From an uncultured Clostridia bacterium (GTDB lineage Bacteria; Bacillota; Clostridia; Christensenellales; Borkfalkiaceae): DNA of 40,849 nt. Position numbers and translations under genes: made by a program. The stretch covers positions 1-40,849 of the forward strand of contig CAUHGY010000008.1 of NCBI GenBank assembly GCA_959605945.1, given 5' to 3'. Positions 19,701 through 28,113 of the stretch are shown piece after piece (the stretch's first letter is position 1; each line of letters begins with the position of its first letter). The notes under the pieces were generated by a model. It saw only the letters and a program-made list of their open reading frames with translations. It made no database searches and was not told the origin of the DNA.

Positions 19701-19868
19701 CCTACCGGTAACATGAAGGAAATTCCCAAATACGAAAGCGGAGACAATATCGGAGAATATACAATGAGATTCGTTGCAAGCGAGAAAGGCGTTTATACCG
19801 TGCGGTATATGGCTATCGACGAGTGGGGTAACATGGCGATCGCAGAATATGCCGTGACTGTTTCGTAA
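16773..19868 (+). CDS. Large secreted multidomain Ig-like protein, 1031 aa
   Basis: An N-terminal hydrophobic segment (about 14-34) is followed by a signal-peptidase-I-like site, PAVA, after residue 40. No convincing lipobox is present, so it may be released or stay tethered by an uncleaved signal. Residues ~45-120 are an Ig-like domain. Residues ~122-343 hold a domain shared with the lipoproteins at 21903 and 23992, marked by WHGFTTGEV at 304-312. Ig-like domains with DxxGN-type ends follow at about 370-462 (VIDRFGNYAE), 465-555 and 557-650. A beta-rich module sits at about 655-830, and two more Ig-like domains reach the C terminus (AIDEWGNMAI). No catalytic motif is recognised. AAGGAG precedes the ATG. 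A glycan-binding or scaffold role is inferred. Confidence 0.85.
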   Translation: MKLTRSELNGWKKICFIALFFLSISCFIAAALLGYSPAVAVESTVTDNGIEQQYNLGEEITIPKGKVTVDGTDYEVQPIVYYPDGRAFLQQKITIDQIGRYTLEYSVEVGGKIYVATDEFFVYDYLFVNSATGQPLKYGEKEGYDAEGVMFSVCPSETVLYNNIIDLNTYGPNDVLVKLDAIPDEKGVPEARDLYIRLTDVYDPTNYITVRNRRAPTIEDQNASYVTASHGDAPLSGWSGTVFYQGHENYGAGGWNGLNGNWDQTSPVEIRFDYANSTIYSYVKKFNSLNKIVDFTADFGENVWHGFTTGEVYLSIWADTYATSNILDPFNGIILEIGGQDLSEGVAEDGTVPSVKVTETKAPEIDFGEYEDEYNIPDAMIGYAYKVFDSNFYSVYGEEKLSTHVYYGYNTSSRYEVPVVNGCFTPDVDGVYTIVYSVIDRFGNYAETLLDVYAQKHSDAGLEVTVDGVEDHKSGFVGHVFTIPSVEDVVVSGNLGNVTVSVSAEHAESGTTIELETDSFLPTVGGKWEITYIVVDYNGRVGSFTYNAQIDVDDEVIFGEVENLPEYFIVGTKNPVPDVLVTDYNDGGSVYAAESVYIEKDDVKIADVTDGWFTPETAGEYYVVYGATSSVGTSSEKKVPVTAVDVGFCTDNFDFSKYFYSPAIISTDKDSSSVSFTVPVNETVDFIRPVDTKNFNFTFNIGTASQSASSVLITLTDLNNKEQKITLEFVNAGGSIALKLNGGASNTLEGYRFGGGADIPVIIKNGVVSIGKFNFTIGNYAGSTAAYDGFDSLVAELSVCCVAETGVTGNGTVIVKDINGQSFYNEIADYIEPRIVMSESLKGRVLVSETIKIAHSTVVDVLDAYSWAKLTVRGPDNEIVKDKNGVVLENVDISSDYYISADVAGTYRILYTYGDSSENGSTRGKGQVVQVLSREKPEITIGDANKTAKAGDTVTVASASCTGASQTINLYIFVLGPTGNMKEIPKYESGDNIGEYTMRFVASEKGVYTVRYMAIDEWGNMAIAEYAVTVS

Positions 19869-19883
19869 GGAGGAATTGTAGAG

Positions 19884-21842
19884 ATGAAAATATTAAAAAA
19901 ATCCCTTATTTTCGTTTTGGCCTTGGCTATTATGTTTGTTTCTGCCGCAGGATGCGGGGGAAACAATGATCCAGGCAATAATGCATCTTCGGGAATCGCC
20001 GAGACAGACACGTTCTTGGTGCAGGACGGAAAAAGCGATTATAAAATAGTGATACCTGAAACTTCGCGCGGTTATGAAGCTTATGCGGCAGAAGAGCTTG
20101 CTGCGAATTTTCTCGCGGCGACGAATGTAGAGATTCCGATCGTCAGTGAAAATGCGGTTTCCGTCAGCAAAGATTCAAAATTGCTGATACTCGGAGAAAC
20201 TGCTCTGACGTCCGCCGCGGGCGTAACGGCGCCCAAAAACGATTACGGCGCAAACGGATTTGTAATAAGGCAAAAAGATACCAATGTTTATCTTCTCGGC
20301 GGCGATACCCAGGGGACACTGTATGCGGTATATGAGTTTTTGCATCATGAATTCGGCTATGAACCGTATGCGCTGGAAGAAGTTGTGATAGATAAAGGCG
20401 TGGTCGACAAAAAACTTCTTGCTTTCGATATGTCTGAAATTCCGGATATTCCTCACGTGCAGGGATTTTACGGATATTTCAGCGACGCCAATATCTTGGC
20501 GGGGCACCGCATGCGTTTCAATGTGTTTAACGAGGTGTTCGTAAACGCCACGGCACAACCCTGGCATAACACTTTCGGATATGTTTCTCCTACAGAATAC
20601 AATGATCCTGCAAAACCCGAAACTTATCACCCGAAATGGTTCACTCCCGGCGGAAATCAATTACATTATACGGCGCACGGCGATCCTGAAGAGCTGCAGG
20701 CTCTGCAAGATCTGATTTTCGAAAAAATGGTATATTTCATCGAAAGGGATTTTGCTCAGGGTAAATATTACGAGCAGATCGGTTTTATGGCAGAAGACTA
20801 CGACAATTCGTGGGCACAGAGCGATGCGCCTTTCAATACCGAAGAAGACCATGTGGATTCCGTAGGGTTACTCAAAGAAAAATACGGCGATGCTTTTGCA
20901 TCGGCAATGCTTATACAGTTTATCAATCCTCTGCAGGAGAGAATATCGCAGTATATGCAGGAGAATCATGACGGACGAAAGATGTCAATCACTATATTCG
21001 CGTATCTCGAAACTGAAAGAGCTCCCGTAAAAACTGAAAACGGCAAACAGGTGCCCATCGATAACAGCGTGGTGCTTCATAAAGACGCCAATATTTTGAT
21101 AGCGCCGATAAGAGCGTCTTATATAGAAGATTACGATACAACCGGGATGAAAGCGACTATCGATTCCTGGAGCGTAATTGCTTCGCAGTTCTCGTTCTGG
21201 TTTTATGATTATTATTTCGGAACAAATACTTTTGTGCATATGGACAGCACTTACAGTTTACAGAGCTATTATCAGGCTGCGGAGAAAGCTAACGCTACTT
21301 ATGTGTTTATAGAATCGCCCCTCACCAGGGAAACATATTTTCCTTTCGGGGATCTTAAAACCTATCTGAGCAGTAAACTCGGTTGGGATGTCAATGCCAA
21401 TGTTCAGCAGCTTATAGATAATTTCTTTGTAAATTATTACAAAAACGCGTCTGCGACCATGCAGGAATATTTTAATCAGGTAACGACATGGTTTGCTTAT
21501 CTTAAAAATTATACCGATTTAAGCGGCGTCGGCGGCGCTGCCGGCGGCGACAACGAGCTTTACTGGAACGAGGGCGTTCTTAACGGTTGGCTTGAACTTA
21601 TAGATAAAGCTTATCAAGATATCGAACCCCTTAAAAATACCGATAAGGCGCTTTATGAGAAACTTTATGAAAGAATTCTTTACGATTCGCTTATGCCGCG
21701 TTACTTTATGCTGAAACATTTCTCGCAGGAAGCGTTTACCGAAGAAACCCTCATTCAGGAATCAGCGGATTTTAAAGCAGACTGCGCTAAAGTCGGCGTG
21801 ACTAATGCGGGACCGGTAATTATTAGCGATCTTATATTCTGA
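19884..21842 (+). CDS. DUF4838 surface lipoprotein lacking the Cys cluster
   Basis: 652 residues. The signal ends in SAAGC (Cys24). Residues ~45-165 are the GH67N/GH20b-like domain (LLGGDTQGTLYAVYEFL), followed by the DUF4838 barrel and a helical C terminus. It aligns along its length with the gene at the left edge. At the place of that protein's acidic pair and C-x-C-x-x-C, this one reads AEDYDNSWAQSDAPF and carries extra residues, so the putative metal site is gone while the acids remain. AAGGAGG lies 10 bp before the ATG. It lies between the 1031-residue secreted protein and the Ig lipoproteins. It may be an extracellular enzyme with altered specificity or a binding protein. Confidence 0.87.
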   Translation: MKILKKSLIFVLALAIMFVSAAGCGGNNDPGNNASSGIAETDTFLVQDGKSDYKIVIPETSRGYEAYAAEELAANFLAATNVEIPIVSENAVSVSKDSKLLILGETALTSAAGVTAPKNDYGANGFVIRQKDTNVYLLGGDTQGTLYAVYEFLHHEFGYEPYALEEVVIDKGVVDKKLLAFDMSEIPDIPHVQGFYGYFSDANILAGHRMRFNVFNEVFVNATAQPWHNTFGYVSPTEYNDPAKPETYHPKWFTPGGNQLHYTAHGDPEELQALQDLIFEKMVYFIERDFAQGKYYEQIGFMAEDYDNSWAQSDAPFNTEEDHVDSVGLLKEKYGDAFASAMLIQFINPLQERISQYMQENHDGRKMSITIFAYLETERAPVKTENGKQVPIDNSVVLHKDANILIAPIRASYIEDYDTTGMKATIDSWSVIASQFSFWFYDYYFGTNTFVHMDSTYSLQSYYQAAEKANATYVFIESPLTRETYFPFGDLKTYLSSKLGWDVNANVQQLIDNFFVNYYKNASATMQEYFNQVTTWFAYLKNYTDLSGVGGAAGGDNELYWNEGVLNGWLELIDKAYQDIEPLKNTDKALYEKLYERILYDSLMPRYFMLKHFSQEAFTEETLIQESADFKADCAKVGVTNAGPVIISDLIF

Positions 21843-21848
21843 CATTCG

Positions 21849-21871
21849 CCGGGCGCCGTTACGGCGCCCGG
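21849..21871 (+). other. Intercistronic GC-rich hairpin
   Basis: A perfect 10-bp stem (21849-21858 with 21862-21871) around a TTA loop sits 7 bp after a stop codon and 31 bp before the next start. No T tract follows, so it more likely sets mRNA stability or processing between the two lipoprotein genes than ends transcription. Confidence 0.7.
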
Positions 21872-21902
21872 GAACAGGCGATAATAAAACAGGAGGAAAA
21901 CA

Positions 21903-23858
21903 ATGAAAAAAGTTTTAGCGATATTCGTTGCATTGCTTTTACCGCTGGTTTCGCTATTGGGCTGCGGCGGAAATGCTCCGTCGCTGTCTCTCAGTGAAAA
22001 TAATATAAGCATGACGCTTTTCGGAGAAAAGGAAATAGTTGCTTCTTATGAGAATATAACCGAAGGCATAACATGGGAAAACAGTGACGAAAAGATAATA
22101 AAACTTGAAACTTACGGCAATACGGCAAAACTGATTGCCGTAGGCTCCGGCATTGCAACCATAACGGCAAAGGGCGGCGAGCTTTCTGAAAGTTGCACTG
22201 TTCTGGTTGCGGATACTTCTGAAAAACTTTCGTTGACGACCGGAGGGTACAACAGGGTTTCTCTTCGCAAAGGCGGAAGTATCTATGTGCCGGCAAAGGT
22301 GACGTTTGAAGGCGAAGAGTTTGAGAAAGCACAGATTAATTATGAAATCTCAGATACTTCCGTTGCTACGGTTGACGATGAAGGTATCGTCACCGGTGTC
22401 GGAAAAGGAGATGCCGTTTTGACCGTTTATGCCGAGTATTACGGTTCGGTATCAAACAGGATCGAACTTCAGGTAGAAGTTCAGGACGGGCCGTTTTTAA
22501 AAATCAATACGGCAAATTTAAATTTATATGTGCCCACGGCAAGCGACGAATTAGTCAATGAATTTTCCGTTACCGTTTCCTTGATGGACGGAGAGAATGA
22601 AATCGAAAACATAGATTATACATCTGAAAACAGCAATCCTGAAGCGGCAAGTTTTTCAGACGGCGTGATAAAGGGGATAGCTGCGGGTGAAACGATCATT
22701 ACAATTTCATACACTTACAATGATGAAGAATATACCGCGAAAATTTTTGTGAATGTAAAAAATCCCCCGACGGTAAAACTTGAACTCATAAACGACAGAC
22801 TCAGTTTGTATGATTCGTCTCCGCTGCCTTCTTATATAACTTCTTCACAGCTTATTGCAGTCGCAACCATTGACGGAAAAACCGTTGCCAACAGCGAACT
22901 CAGCTGGAAAGTTGATGCCGGCAGCGACGTTGTGTCGGTCAGTTCTACGGGAGTAGTAAAAGCGCTTAAAAAAGGTGACGCCAAAGTTTCCGTTAACTAT
23001 TCGTTTGCCGGCCTGGATTACAGCGATGTGTGCGATGTTTCGGTTTATGCCCCGGTCGGATATGTTGATACGCATAAAAACTGGGATAGATCGGGAATTT
23101 TTACCACTATATTTGCGGGAACCCAGCTGTCGTATAACGATATGACGCTTACTGACAGCAAAGACTCTGTATTTATTAGGTTCAACATTGTGCCGGACAA
23201 TCCTATCGTAAACAAATATGTCGACGGGGATAAACTTCCCAAGGATCCCGATACCAGAACGCAGAGAAATCTGAGAATGTTCTATATTACGCTTACCGAA
23301 GCCGAAAATCCCGAAAATTCAATCACGATTGCCGTAAGAGTGTATCTTGAAGGGGACGGTTTTTATGCCGAGACTACGGGCGCACGCGTCGGCGTAAGAG
23401 CTTCTACGTATCCGTCATGGACACCGGGAGGAGTAGGAACCAATAATTTCTACGGAGCTTTCGAAGGCGATGCCGGACACGTCAATGTGCCTATGGGTAT
23501 TTCCGGCGGCTGGGCATCAAGCGCTTCGTTCAGCTTTTTCGGGGCATTCCTTGACGATACAACGGATAAATATACTTTGGGATTCTCCATAGAAGGCACA
23601 ACGCTTTATTATCACAATAACGACAAAGTTACCAAAGTTTGGGATCTTAAAGAAGATACGATAGCTTATGCAAAAAAATATCCGACGTTCTTAAATGAGT
23701 CCAATGTCTGGAACGGATTCGAGACAGATAAAGTCAACGTGACTATCCGCGGGGATTACTACGATACCTCGTCTTTCAATCTTATGATTACCGACCTTGG
23801 CGGCAGTCCGGTAACGGCGGAAACGGCGGAAAAGATACAGATCAGCTCGTTAGTATAG
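21903..23858 (+). CDS. Ig-like surface lipoprotein with shared WxGF C-terminal domain
   Basis: 651 residues; the signal ends in SLLGC (Cys21). Four group-2 Ig-like domains lie at about 30-105, 108-194, 198-287 and 291-382, each closing with the usual 'V-x-G-x-x-x-G-x-A-x-[IV]-T' pattern. Residues ~385-651 form a beta-rich domain shared with the proteins at 16773 and 23992. It includes an 'R-x-x-x-I-x-L-T-E/D' strand, a G-G-W turn and the W603 signature (WNGFETDKV). The order suggests an Ig stalk holding a terminal binding domain away from the membrane. AGGAGG precedes the ATG. It is a tandem paralogue of the next gene. Confidence 0.88.
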   Translation: MKKVLAIFVALLLPLVSLLGCGGNAPSLSLSENNISMTLFGEKEIVASYENITEGITWENSDEKIIKLETYGNTAKLIAVGSGIATITAKGGELSESCTVLVADTSEKLSLTTGGYNRVSLRKGGSIYVPAKVTFEGEEFEKAQINYEISDTSVATVDDEGIVTGVGKGDAVLTVYAEYYGSVSNRIELQVEVQDGPFLKINTANLNLYVPTASDELVNEFSVTVSLMDGENEIENIDYTSENSNPEAASFSDGVIKGIAAGETIITISYTYNDEEYTAKIFVNVKNPPTVKLELINDRLSLYDSSPLPSYITSSQLIAVATIDGKTVANSELSWKVDAGSDVVSVSSTGVVKALKKGDAKVSVNYSFAGLDYSDVCDVSVYAPVGYVDTHKNWDRSGIFTTIFAGTQLSYNDMTLTDSKDSVFIRFNIVPDNPIVNKYVDGDKLPKDPDTRTQRNLRMFYITLTEAENPENSITIAVRVYLEGDGFYAETTGARVGVRASTYPSWTPGGVGTNNFYGAFEGDAGHVNVPMGISGGWASSASFSFFGAFLDDTTDKYTLGFSIEGTTLYYHNNDKVTKVWDLKEDTIAYAKKYPTFLNESNVWNGFETDKVNVTIRGDYYDTSSFNLMITDLGGSPVTAETAEKIQISSLV

Positions 23859-23874
23859 CGTTAAAAGTTTAAAA

Positions 23875-23900
23875 TCTCCTGCGGTTAATCCCGCAGGAGA
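23875..23900 (+). other. Intercistronic hairpin between the two Ig lipoprotein genes
   Basis: A perfect 10-bp stem (23875-23884 with 23891-23900) encloses a 6-nt TTAATC loop, starting 17 bp after the stop codon. No T run follows. It is similar in position and strength to the hairpin at 21849, so mRNA processing or partial termination is likely. Confidence 0.65.
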
Positions 23901-23959
23901 AAGCGCTTGAATAAATTAAGTACGAGTGTAACTGTCAATAAATTTTATTAAGGAATAAT

Positions 23960-23973
23960 CCAACTTAAGTTGG
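23960..23973 (+). promoter_or_regulatory. 14-bp perfect palindrome before an Ig lipoprotein gene
   Basis: CCAACTTAAGTTGG is a perfect palindrome without spacer, lying 7 bp before the AGGAGG of the next gene. Its lack of a loop suits a dimeric DNA-binding protein better than an RNA hairpin. No clear promoter is seen next to it. Confidence 0.4.
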
Positions 23974-23991
23974 TTAAAAAGGAGGAAAAAA

Positions 23992-26262
23992 ATGAAAACA
24001 CTCAAAAAAGTTTTGTGTTGCATCCTTGCGTTCGCAATGGTTTTCTCGCTCGGTATAACTACCGGGTGCGGCGAGAGCCTTACGCTGAGCGATACAACCG
24101 CAACGATGGAGCTGTTTGGGAAAAAGCAGCTTACCGTCACAACGGACATTGAAGGGGAAGTCGAATGGAGCAACTCAAACAGCAGCGTTGTCAATATGAC
24201 AACGGACGGAAAAAATGCCAATCTTATAGCTATTAAGAGTGGTTCTGCTACCATAACCGCAAAGATCGGCGGAAAATCCGCTACTTGCGCGGTGACCGTA
24301 TCTCCCACGGAAGATACGCTTACGCTCGCTCTTACAAGCGATGATTCGGTGACGCTTCGCGCCGAAGAAACATCGCAGATAGAGTCATCGGTTACGTTTA
24401 AAGGCAGCGCTTTCACTGATGCGACTACTTCTTACGAACTTGTAAACGTTTCGCCCGCAGGGTGCGTTACCGTCAGTGACAGCGGTCTTATAAGCGCTGT
24501 TGCGGAAGGGACGGCACAGATAAAAGTTAAAGCTGAATATTTCGGCAACGCTTCAAACGAAGTGACCGTGGCGGTGACCGCGCTTCGCAAAGCCAAACCT
24601 GCTGAAGGAATCGAAGTAAGTGCGAATAAAGCGATTGTGGATCTCGGACAGAATGTTGAGCTTTCGGCTATTATCACGCCGTCGGACTCGACGGATTCGG
24701 TAGTTTATGCCGTGACGAAAAACGGCGAAACCACTGCCGACGCAAGCGTAACGAACAATATTTTCACGGCAACTGCAGCCGGCACGTACGTGGTCACAGC
24801 GACGGCGGGCGATAAATCGGATACGGTTACCATAACCGTTCCCGAACTTGAACTCAGCAAAACTGCAGTTCAGATATTTGTAAACGGCAACGATCAGTAT
24901 CCTGCCACGGCAACTGTTTCGGCTACCTTTACGGTAGACGGCGATAGTTCCGCTGCATCAATCACGGCCGAAGAGAGTAAAAACACCGGAGTTGCAACTG
25001 TTCTTGATGGTGTTATCACTGCTGTTGCCGAAGGCGACACCGAAGTAGAGTTTACGTTTGTCTATCAGAAAGTTTCATTTAAACGCACCGTACCCGTCTC
25101 CGTAGACACGGTCCCCACGGTCGTTGTAACCATTGCTCCCAATGTTGCTTCCGCTGCCGGGGACACCATCACGTTGTCGAACAGAGAACTTCTCGGCGAC
25201 CAGGATAAAGTTGTTTATTACAACAATTCGGCACAGCTGGCTGTTACGGTCACTGTAAACGGTACGCCTGTAGAAAATCCCGCAGTGGAATGGAGCGTGA
25301 CGGAAGGCGAGGAATTCGTAACCGTCGAAAACGGCTTTGTTTCGAGAATAGCGGGCAGCGGCAACGGCAATGCTACGGTAACTGCAACATATACGGACGC
25401 TTACGGCGTCAAGAGCAGCGCGTCTTTCGCGGTTAAATCCATAGATGCGGTCGCTTACGGACAGCACGAAAAGTTCGCGCACGACGGAATATCCGCAGAA
25501 TTATATTTTCTGTCTCATATTAAGATCGATGATGTTTCTTTAACAGAAAATAAAGACGAGCCGCTTATCCGTTTCCAGAAGATCCCTGAAACCACTTCTC
25601 CGGCGACAACTTCCGACCGTGAAGTCAGAGGTATTACCGTTATAATTTCAGATTCGGAAGATCCGAGCAATTTCATATCTGTTCTCATAATGCACGGGGA
25701 TGGCGTTAATGCTGTCGGTTCCGGTCTTGCATTAAACCCGGAAGAGACGGATACCGTAAGAATCGGCGCAAAATCGTGTAATATGCCTTCGATTACGGCA
25801 AATGCCGGGCATTCGGCATATGTAGGCAGAAGGGATGCAACCGCAAGTAACCCGGACGGAACATTTAATGAAGGACTTGCGTGGATGGGCCCCGGCGGAG
25901 GATATGCGCAACCGAGAAAATTTAGTTTTTACGGTAAGTATCTTAATGAGGAAAACTATGAAAATTATATGATCGGTATCTCGGTTGTAGGTTCTAAAGT
26001 ATATATCATAAATGACGGATTTACTTCTTTACTTTGGGATTTAGATGCCGATACTACTGCTATATCGAGTTATGACGAAACTAATGCTTGGAAAGGCTTT
26101 ACTTCAGATAAGGTAGATATAGCCATTCGCGGTGACAACTGGTCTGATCTCGATATGACTACTACTATCTTTATTGACAGGCTTGGCGGCGCGGCAGTTG
26201 ATGCTGACATTGCGGAAGGAATATATCTTGAAAGATACTTCACGACGCAGGTGACACTGTAA
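23992..26262 (+). CDS. Ig-like surface lipoprotein with shared WxGF C-terminal domain, five Ig repeats
   Basis: 756 residues; the signal ends in ITTGC (Cys26), a weaker lipobox than its neighbours. Five Ig-like domains are visible at about 30-104, 107-197, 200-283, 284-371 and 372-482. Residues ~488-756 are the shared domain, with W700 in WKGFTSDKV and an I-R-x-D strand after it. Apart from one extra Ig domain it mirrors the gene before it, so the two arose by duplication. AGGAGG precedes the ATG. It is probably a surface glycan-binding or spacer protein; no catalytic residues are evident. Confidence 0.88.
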   Translation: MKTLKKVLCCILAFAMVFSLGITTGCGESLTLSDTTATMELFGKKQLTVTTDIEGEVEWSNSNSSVVNMTTDGKNANLIAIKSGSATITAKIGGKSATCAVTVSPTEDTLTLALTSDDSVTLRAEETSQIESSVTFKGSAFTDATTSYELVNVSPAGCVTVSDSGLISAVAEGTAQIKVKAEYFGNASNEVTVAVTALRKAKPAEGIEVSANKAIVDLGQNVELSAIITPSDSTDSVVYAVTKNGETTADASVTNNIFTATAAGTYVVTATAGDKSDTVTITVPELELSKTAVQIFVNGNDQYPATATVSATFTVDGDSSAASITAEESKNTGVATVLDGVITAVAEGDTEVEFTFVYQKVSFKRTVPVSVDTVPTVVVTIAPNVASAAGDTITLSNRELLGDQDKVVYYNNSAQLAVTVTVNGTPVENPAVEWSVTEGEEFVTVENGFVSRIAGSGNGNATVTATYTDAYGVKSSASFAVKSIDAVAYGQHEKFAHDGISAELYFLSHIKIDDVSLTENKDEPLIRFQKIPETTSPATTSDREVRGITVIISDSEDPSNFISVLIMHGDGVNAVGSGLALNPEETDTVRIGAKSCNMPSITANAGHSAYVGRRDATASNPDGTFNEGLAWMGPGGGYAQPRKFSFYGKYLNEENYENYMIGISVVGSKVYIINDGFTSLLWDLDADTTAISSYDETNAWKGFTSDKVDIAIRGDNWSDLDMTTTIFIDRLGGAAVDADIAEGIYLERYFTTQVTL

Positions 26263-26292
26263 TAACAGTAAATCAAATTTATTGGAGATATT

Positions 26293-28095
26293 ATGGATTG
26301 TAAACAATTGGAGATAGTTTTGCCTGTGCACGCTGCAAATTTAGAGAAATTCGCGGCGCAGGAGCTTGTTTACTTCTTAAAAGAAATATCGGATATCGAA
26401 GGCAAACTCGTCCGGGAGGACGAGTTTGCCGTAAATTCCGTGAAGTCTTTTGTCGCGATCGGAAAAACAGAACTGTTTTCAGAGCGTTCCGGCCGTTCTT
26501 TTGCCGAACTTTCGGACGCAGTCAGCGATGACGGATACCGCATAGTTATCGAAAAAAACTGTGCCTTGGTTTGCGGCGGGGCCGGACAGGGCACGATTTT
26601 CGGAGTGTATCGTCTGCTTAAAGAACTGTTTAATCTTGAAATTTTTACTGACGATGTTTACACTTTTGACAAGAGAGAATTGGAATTTTTTGATCGTATT
26701 ATCGAAGAAAAACCTGATATCCCCATGCGTGCTCTGGGAATTTATTCGGTGCATCTCGAAAGGCGTGCGCCTGGGATCGGCAATAAACGCTATTGCTATC
26801 GCATGCGGCTGCGTCAGATGGATGAAGGCTGGGGGATAAACAATCATTCGTTTTTCCGTGTTCTGCCGCCTGCAATATACAAAGAAAAACATCCCGACTG
26901 GTATGATGAAACGGGCGTAACTCTTTGCATGAGCAATGAAGAAATGATATTGCAATATGCCGCGAATATGAAAAAAATAATCGAAGACACTCCTGACGAC
27001 CGTCTTTATATGTTCGGCATGGAGGATACTAACGTGCGTTGCCATTGCAAAAAGTGCCGCGCCGTTGCGGAGCAGTACGGCGGCAGGGAAGTTGCCGTAA
27101 TGCTTAAATTTACAAATAAACTTGTGGATATTTTAAATAAATGGCTCAAAGAAACGCATCCCGAAAGAAAGGTATATTTCTTCACTTTTGCCTATCACTG
27201 GGCTATCATGCCTCCCGTCGAAAAGACAAAGAACGGCAAATTTAAACTGCTTTATGAAGATCTGCGGCCTGCGGATAACACAGGTGTTCTTCTTGCGCCG
27301 CTGTGGTCTAATGCTTCATACCCGATGAACGACCCCAGAAATTGCCAGTCGCTTACGGCGAGCTATCACAGTCAGCCGCGTGTGCCGGTGAGAGATATTT
27401 TTAACGGTTGGCGTTCTATCGTAAAACATATTGCTATATGGGCATATAATCATAATTTTTACGATTATATGACTCCTGCGCCCATGTGGAACGGTTTGGA
27501 TAAAAATTTCAGGTGGTTCAAAAAATTAAACGCTATTCATGTTTTTATGGAAGCCGGATGCGGTATCAGAAGCAATTTTGCAGAAATGAAAATTTACGTC
27601 TGTTCGCAGCTGATGTGGGATACTTCTCTTAGCGAGCGCGAACTCATAAAAAAATTTATCGGCGTATATTTTGCCGGTGCGGAAAAAGAAATTTACGGAT
27701 ATTTCAATTACATACACAGACATGCCGAATGGCTTGATAAAAATCTTAACCGTCAGATGATTTTTATTCATTTTGACGACGATCCCAACGGTCGATGGCT
27801 TGACGCCAGATTCTGGCCGAAAGACGTGCTTTTGAAGTGTATAAGTTATTTTGACAAGGCTGTAAAGAAAAAAATACCGCAGGAGATAAAAGACAGAGTG
27901 CTTACCGAGTCTGTACCTGCAAAATTCACCCTTCTGCATCTTTTCAGAAATGAGCTTGACAAAAATTATGCTCTTGCGCTCATAGACGAACTCGGTTCGA
28001 TTTCCGAAAAAGCCGGCATCACCGTTGCCTGCAATGAACCGCCCGAAAATATTTTCGAGTTTCTTGCGATGTGGAAAAAAGAGCTTAACGGTTAG
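26293..28095 (+). CDS. Cytoplasmic DUF4838 glycosidase-like protein
   Basis: 600 residues without any signal peptide, unlike the lipoprotein paralogue at 19884. Residues 1-130 are the GH67N/GH20b-like domain (GGAGQGTIFGVYRLL). The barrel carries an acidic pair in FGMEDTN and then Cys250, Cys252 and Cys255 (C-x-C-x-x-C). The later FTFAYHW, LLAPLW and WAYNHNF segments follow the family order. The location suggests it acts on imported oligosaccharides together with the GH106-like enzyme downstream. GGAG precedes the ATG. The DUF4838 reaction is not established as far as I know; similarity to alpha-glucuronidases and hexosaminidases is structural. Confidence 0.86.
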   Translation: MDCKQLEIVLPVHAANLEKFAAQELVYFLKEISDIEGKLVREDEFAVNSVKSFVAIGKTELFSERSGRSFAELSDAVSDDGYRIVIEKNCALVCGGAGQGTIFGVYRLLKELFNLEIFTDDVYTFDKRELEFFDRIIEEKPDIPMRALGIYSVHLERRAPGIGNKRYCYRMRLRQMDEGWGINNHSFFRVLPPAIYKEKHPDWYDETGVTLCMSNEEMILQYAANMKKIIEDTPDDRLYMFGMEDTNVRCHCKKCRAVAEQYGGREVAVMLKFTNKLVDILNKWLKETHPERKVYFFTFAYHWAIMPPVEKTKNGKFKLLYEDLRPADNTGVLLAPLWSNASYPMNDPRNCQSLTASYHSQPRVPVRDIFNGWRSIVKHIAIWAYNHNFYDYMTPAPMWNGLDKNFRWFKKLNAIHVFMEAGCGIRSNFAEMKIYVCSQLMWDTSLSERELIKKFIGVYFAGAEKEIYGYFNYIHRHAEWLDKNLNRQMIFIHFDDDPNGRWLDARFWPKDVLLKCISYFDKAVKKKIPQEIKDRVLTESVPAKFTLLHLFRNELDKNYALALIDELGSISEKAGITVACNEPPENIFEFLAMWKKELNG

Positions 28096-28113
28096 CGAGA
28101 AAAAACAGTGTTT

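Noticed and set aside
26479..27045. 188-codon minus-strand open frame opposite the cytoplasmic DUF4838 gene
   Set aside because: It is a shadow of a well-supported coding gene with no independent evidence.
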